Assembly (NCBI GenBank): GCA_903813345.2 | Contig: CAIIXF020000012.1 | Location: forward strand, 16,860,020-16,920,019 | DNA: 60,000 nucleotides | Source: Owenia fusiformis | Taxonomy: Eukaryota; Annelida; Polychaeta; Sabellida; Oweniidae | Direction: 5' to 3' | Shown: positions 56,776-60,000 of the stretch, in pieces | Layout: the number at the start of each line of letters is the position of its first letter | How positions within the stretch are numbered: position 1 is the first letter of the stretch | The notes under the pieces: model-generated | Seen by the model: the letters and a program-made list of their open reading frames with translations, nothing else | Told to the model about the DNA's origin: nothing | Databases searched by the model: none | Position numbers and translations under genes: made by a program

Positions 56776-58642
56776 TCAATGCCATTTAAATCAATGATAA
56801 CTTCAGTTCTGTTTTACAACTTTATGAATATGTCCATCTTTATCTAAATTCAATGTAAACAATGTTATTTAAATTAAATCTAATCTTAACTCAAAATAAT
56901 GAATGTTATAAAATTAGAAGGCCTCAAAATGTTTATTTTCAGGATTTTATCTGAAAAACTTCTTCCACACCGTCCTTTGATTGCCATTGGCTAATAATAA
57001 ATTAACAATTTTAAGTATTTTGGAACTGCTTGGAATGGTATTTTTTATAAAAATTGCATTCCATTGAGCAAAAATTAACAATACATTGTACATTGTACAT
57101 AAACAGTTCATTGTAATTTAATTATTATGAGTAAAATTAATTCTGTTATCTTGAAACAGCATATATTTTATTCTATAAATTCGTCATTCTGTTTATTATT
57201 GTTATTCAAATATAGTCTATCTCTTAAAAGAAATTAAACTATGAGATGGATTATATTTGAATCAATAGCATATTTCATGTCCAATGCCCCACATATTAGA
57301 AGCACAATTGCAAATAATAGGCCTAGTTTTATTTTAACACTAGGATCTTGGTATTAATTGAACTTGGGATATCAGGCTTTTTTGACACTATATAATTTCT
57401 GAGTTGCATAGATCAGATAATACGGAAATACATTCGTCAATTATATAAGTATTCTTTCTGTACATACATATTCAACAATAAAGCCTTGAAATCACCCTAA
57501 TAATCCCATATTACAATATTCATATACCAGGTGTGTAACAGCTACAGGGTGATAATTTAATAAGTACAGGGTGAACACTTCATAACTACAGGGTGATCAG
57601 ATTATTTTCTGAAACACCCTTTAGAATCACAAGATTAGGAATAACATATACATGAATCTGATAAAACTCAGTTCAAGAGGCTAAACATCACAAATACCAC
57701 TACTTTTATCACTAAAATCTAGCTTTATTTGTATATCGTCACTATGAATTTGTAAGTTTAAGGCTGCTTTAATAAGCAGAGCTATGCTGTTCATCCCTGA
57801 CAAAACATACTTTGGTAGAATCAGCCCATGGTAGAATCAAGACTTACAGTATTCATTACAAAAATTCACACCCTTTTGCCATCTGGAAAATATCTGAAAT
57901 TACACGATATAGTAAAGTGTTTATTGCAATTTTTTTCTGAAGTAAACAAAGCTATCATTTATTCAGTGTACACCATATTTGAACAGAGCTATTATAGATT
58001 CAGCATCTATCACAATATTGCTTTAATTACTTGTTCATGAAATGCCATACTAGTCATACTTTATCCAGGCTTAAATTGAGCGGTTATATTTCCATCCTTA
58101 CAATGTGGCTGCCAAGATATCGGTTCAACCAGAACATTGGCCTACTAGATGCTGTTTCACTCCTTGTAACATCTTTTGACATCGGGAAAGTACATTTCAC
58201 TTCTAGTATTAGTGATCAAGGAGAATTGGCTCCCAGGGTTCCATCTCAATATTTTTCTATATGTCATGTCATGATTCTTAATATTATTTCCAAACAAAAA
58301 TTTTCAAAACACACAAGAAGTGATCAAGGTATTAGTTTAAATCTTTTGGATCGCTGATTATGAATTTATAGTCAGTTATAATGACAGAAAATAACAACAT
58401 TTTCAATGTTGATACCAATCAAGGTCAAGGTTGAATATCAAGTTGGAGACCTGAGAGCGAATCTTTCTTGCATAGTAATTATACATTTCATTCCCTGTAA
58501 GATTCCTCATAAATTCCCCCAATTTCCACTCTTGCTTCAAAAGCATGACCAGCTTGTCATTCCACAGAACTCTATCTCTAGTTTACCTTCATCTTCACTG
58601 TAACAATTGCATTATTTAAAAATTGACTAGTTTCAACTGTGA
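56776..58642. other. 3' side of the SLC25A1-like gene
   Basis: Likely contains the 3' untranslated region. Minus-strand AATAAA occurs at 57957-57962, about 680 bases past the stop. TACAGGGTGA occurs three times at 22-bp steps (57543, 57565, 57587). No coding exon seen. Confidence 0.45.
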
Positions 58643-59843
58643 TCATTCAGTTTTCCAGTGCTTGTTGAAAAGTTCCATGAATGAATCATAAATCATGAAT
58701 GTGATAGCGACATCTAGACAGACTCTGCTCAACCTTGGAAGTGTTCCCTTATAGAATCTGCAAAATAAATGAAGCAGCTGAGAATATGGTACGGGTTACA
58801 TGGCACTAACATGACAAAATATGTGTACATCGTGGTGAGTTATGTGAACGGTTTGCGAATGGTTAACGATTTGTTACAGGTGCCAACAGCTGCATCAACT
58901 ACTGAATCTAAGAACTAAGCCTAATGATAAAGCAAACTATAGATTTTTCCAACGAGATTCATGGAGAAAATAAACTTCTAGGCCTAAAGAAAATAATTCA
59001 ATGAAAAACAATAAAATTAAACTTGCTAGAGGTCTGATATAACGTATGTCAATGAGCTGATGTCAGAATACATTTATCTAGATTTTAAAAGTGCTGAGTC
59101 TCAGACAATGATAACTCACGCTCTTGGTCCCTCGTTCTTCATGATCTTCACAGCACAATCTACAGTGTTCTTGTACTTTGCTGCCTCAAGCCCCTGAAAC
59201 ATGAACAAATCATATTAAACTAGAAGAACAATTAACAAATGGTAGCCCACAAAGCTAGACTTTTGTGGCCCCATTTAAGTAATTTTAGCCTTTTGAGAAA
59301 GTAGGCATTTTGGTAGAATGGTCCTCAATTTTTGAAAAATAAACCCAAATTTTCTAATAGGGGCCTAAACTGAATAATGCACAAAAATTTTGGCCCTCGT
59401 ATCCCCTGTTGATTTTCTGCTCTACCCTTTATCATATCACTTTCAATAAGTTGAATTCAGCAAGCAGAAGTTATTGGGACTAAACATATTTTACAGCTTT
59501 GATATATAATCAGTTTTAGACAAAATATAATACCAGGTGATTCAAGTCACAGGTGATTCAAAAATATGCCAGAAAAAAATTCACCATTATTAAGTAACTA
59601 CAGTCACGGGCATGTTACTAACCTGCATGCGAGTTTTCACGACATCTAACGGGGTGTTACCGAACACAGATGCTGCCCCTGCAACTGCCCCAAAGCAGCC
59701 TACCAATAATTTTGGTATGGGTTTAGTATTGTCACCTCCCCGGTAGTATTCCTTTAAGGACTCTACTACATAGAAACGTATTGCTTGATTGGACCCTTGT
59801 TTCATTATTGTAGGAGTTAAGCCCTGATAGACGCCTCTAATAC
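58643..59843 (-). CDS. SLC25A1: Mitochondrial citrate/tricarboxylate carrier, last three exons
   Basis: Exons on the minus strand: 59623-59843 ([38 protein letters not shown], ... [29 protein letters not shown]), 59120-59193 ([25 protein letters not shown]) and 58643-58757 ([37 protein letters not shown], then TGA). GT-AG borders join in frame. The third carrier repeat is complete, with the signature P-L-D-V-V-K and the G..GFYKG-type loop, and the K..QGSNQ region typical of the citrate carrier lies before it. The protein sits in the inner mitochondrial membrane and exchanges citrate for malate, exporting acetyl units. The first half of the protein lies beyond the right edge. The symbol is by similarity to the animal citrate carrier. 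Confidence 0.93.
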
Positions 59844-60000
59844 CTGTAATGTTAATAAAGACATGTTGAGGCTGTATGGAATAAATTGGTAGCTACATTC
59901 AGCTAGATTGGAAATGTGAGGGAATTAGAGAATTTCTTCAAAAAAGGCTGAAATGGTCAGATAATTATAAAACTATAATGCAGTATGTGAACATGTATGT
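59844..60000 (-). other. Intron of the SLC25A1-like gene, cut by window end
   Basis: The acceptor ATTACAG lies just upstream of the exon at 59843. No further exon is seen before position 60000. Confidence 0.6.

Overview
The window is AT-rich, intron-bearing animal DNA, most likely from a marine invertebrate. The recognisable genes are multi-exon with GT-AG introns, and they include an invertebrate-type sarcoplasmic calcium-binding protein and an arginine-kinase-like fragment. I cannot place it to phylum from sequence alone. Host genes are few and most of the window is repeats and nested mobile elements.

Host genes. (1) The last three exons of a mitochondrial citrate/tricarboxylate carrier (SLC25A1-like) run on the minus strand at 58643-59843, with 5' exons beyond the right edge. 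(2) A single-exon, membrane-anchored copine/VWA protein of the RGLG type lies on the plus strand at 53165-54139. (3) A three-exon sarcoplasmic calcium-binding protein (SCP, EF-hand) lies on the minus strand at 38893-42858. A second SCP-like copy at 16368-18118 keeps the first two exons with the same lengths and phases, but I find no third exon for it. (4) A short acidic open frame (7644-8262) and a degenerate arginine-kinase-like segment (9691-10310) both sit inside an LTR element.

Mobile DNA, left to right. A foldback composite of two satellite families (1-2095) has a partner at 24085-27905. A pair of inverted ~300-bp repeats (2120-2420 and 11560-11865) flanks a very young LTR retrotransposon (3367-10729). 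That element has identical 272-bp LTRs, a 5-bp target duplication, a purine tract and a TGG primer-site candidate that orient it on the minus strand. It has no visible gag-pol and carries the arginine-kinase-like segment in sense orientation. Next come an inverted-repeat composite (12475-15415) with a nested foldback, a hairpin-rich GC island inside the SCP copy-2 intron, a small TIR element next to SCP copy-2 exon 1, two decayed mariner copies (20028-20855 and 28412-34187) and decayed non-LTR retroelement sequence (20873-22830, 34190-34580). A 423-bp TIR element with a clean 10-bp target duplication is inserted in mariner copy B. A hAT-like element (35745-37587) contains another inverted-repeat element with an 8-bp target duplication. 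A 494-bp TIR element lies at 46275-46768, and a truncated LINE reverse transcriptase at 43797-44600.

The best candidate for something undescribed is the non-autonomous LTR element carrying host-kinase-like sequence. Next are the nested elements with clean target duplications, the diverged SCP tandem pair, and a regularly spaced ATGCA cluster upstream of the SCP gene. All sequence comparisons were made by eye and no database was searched.
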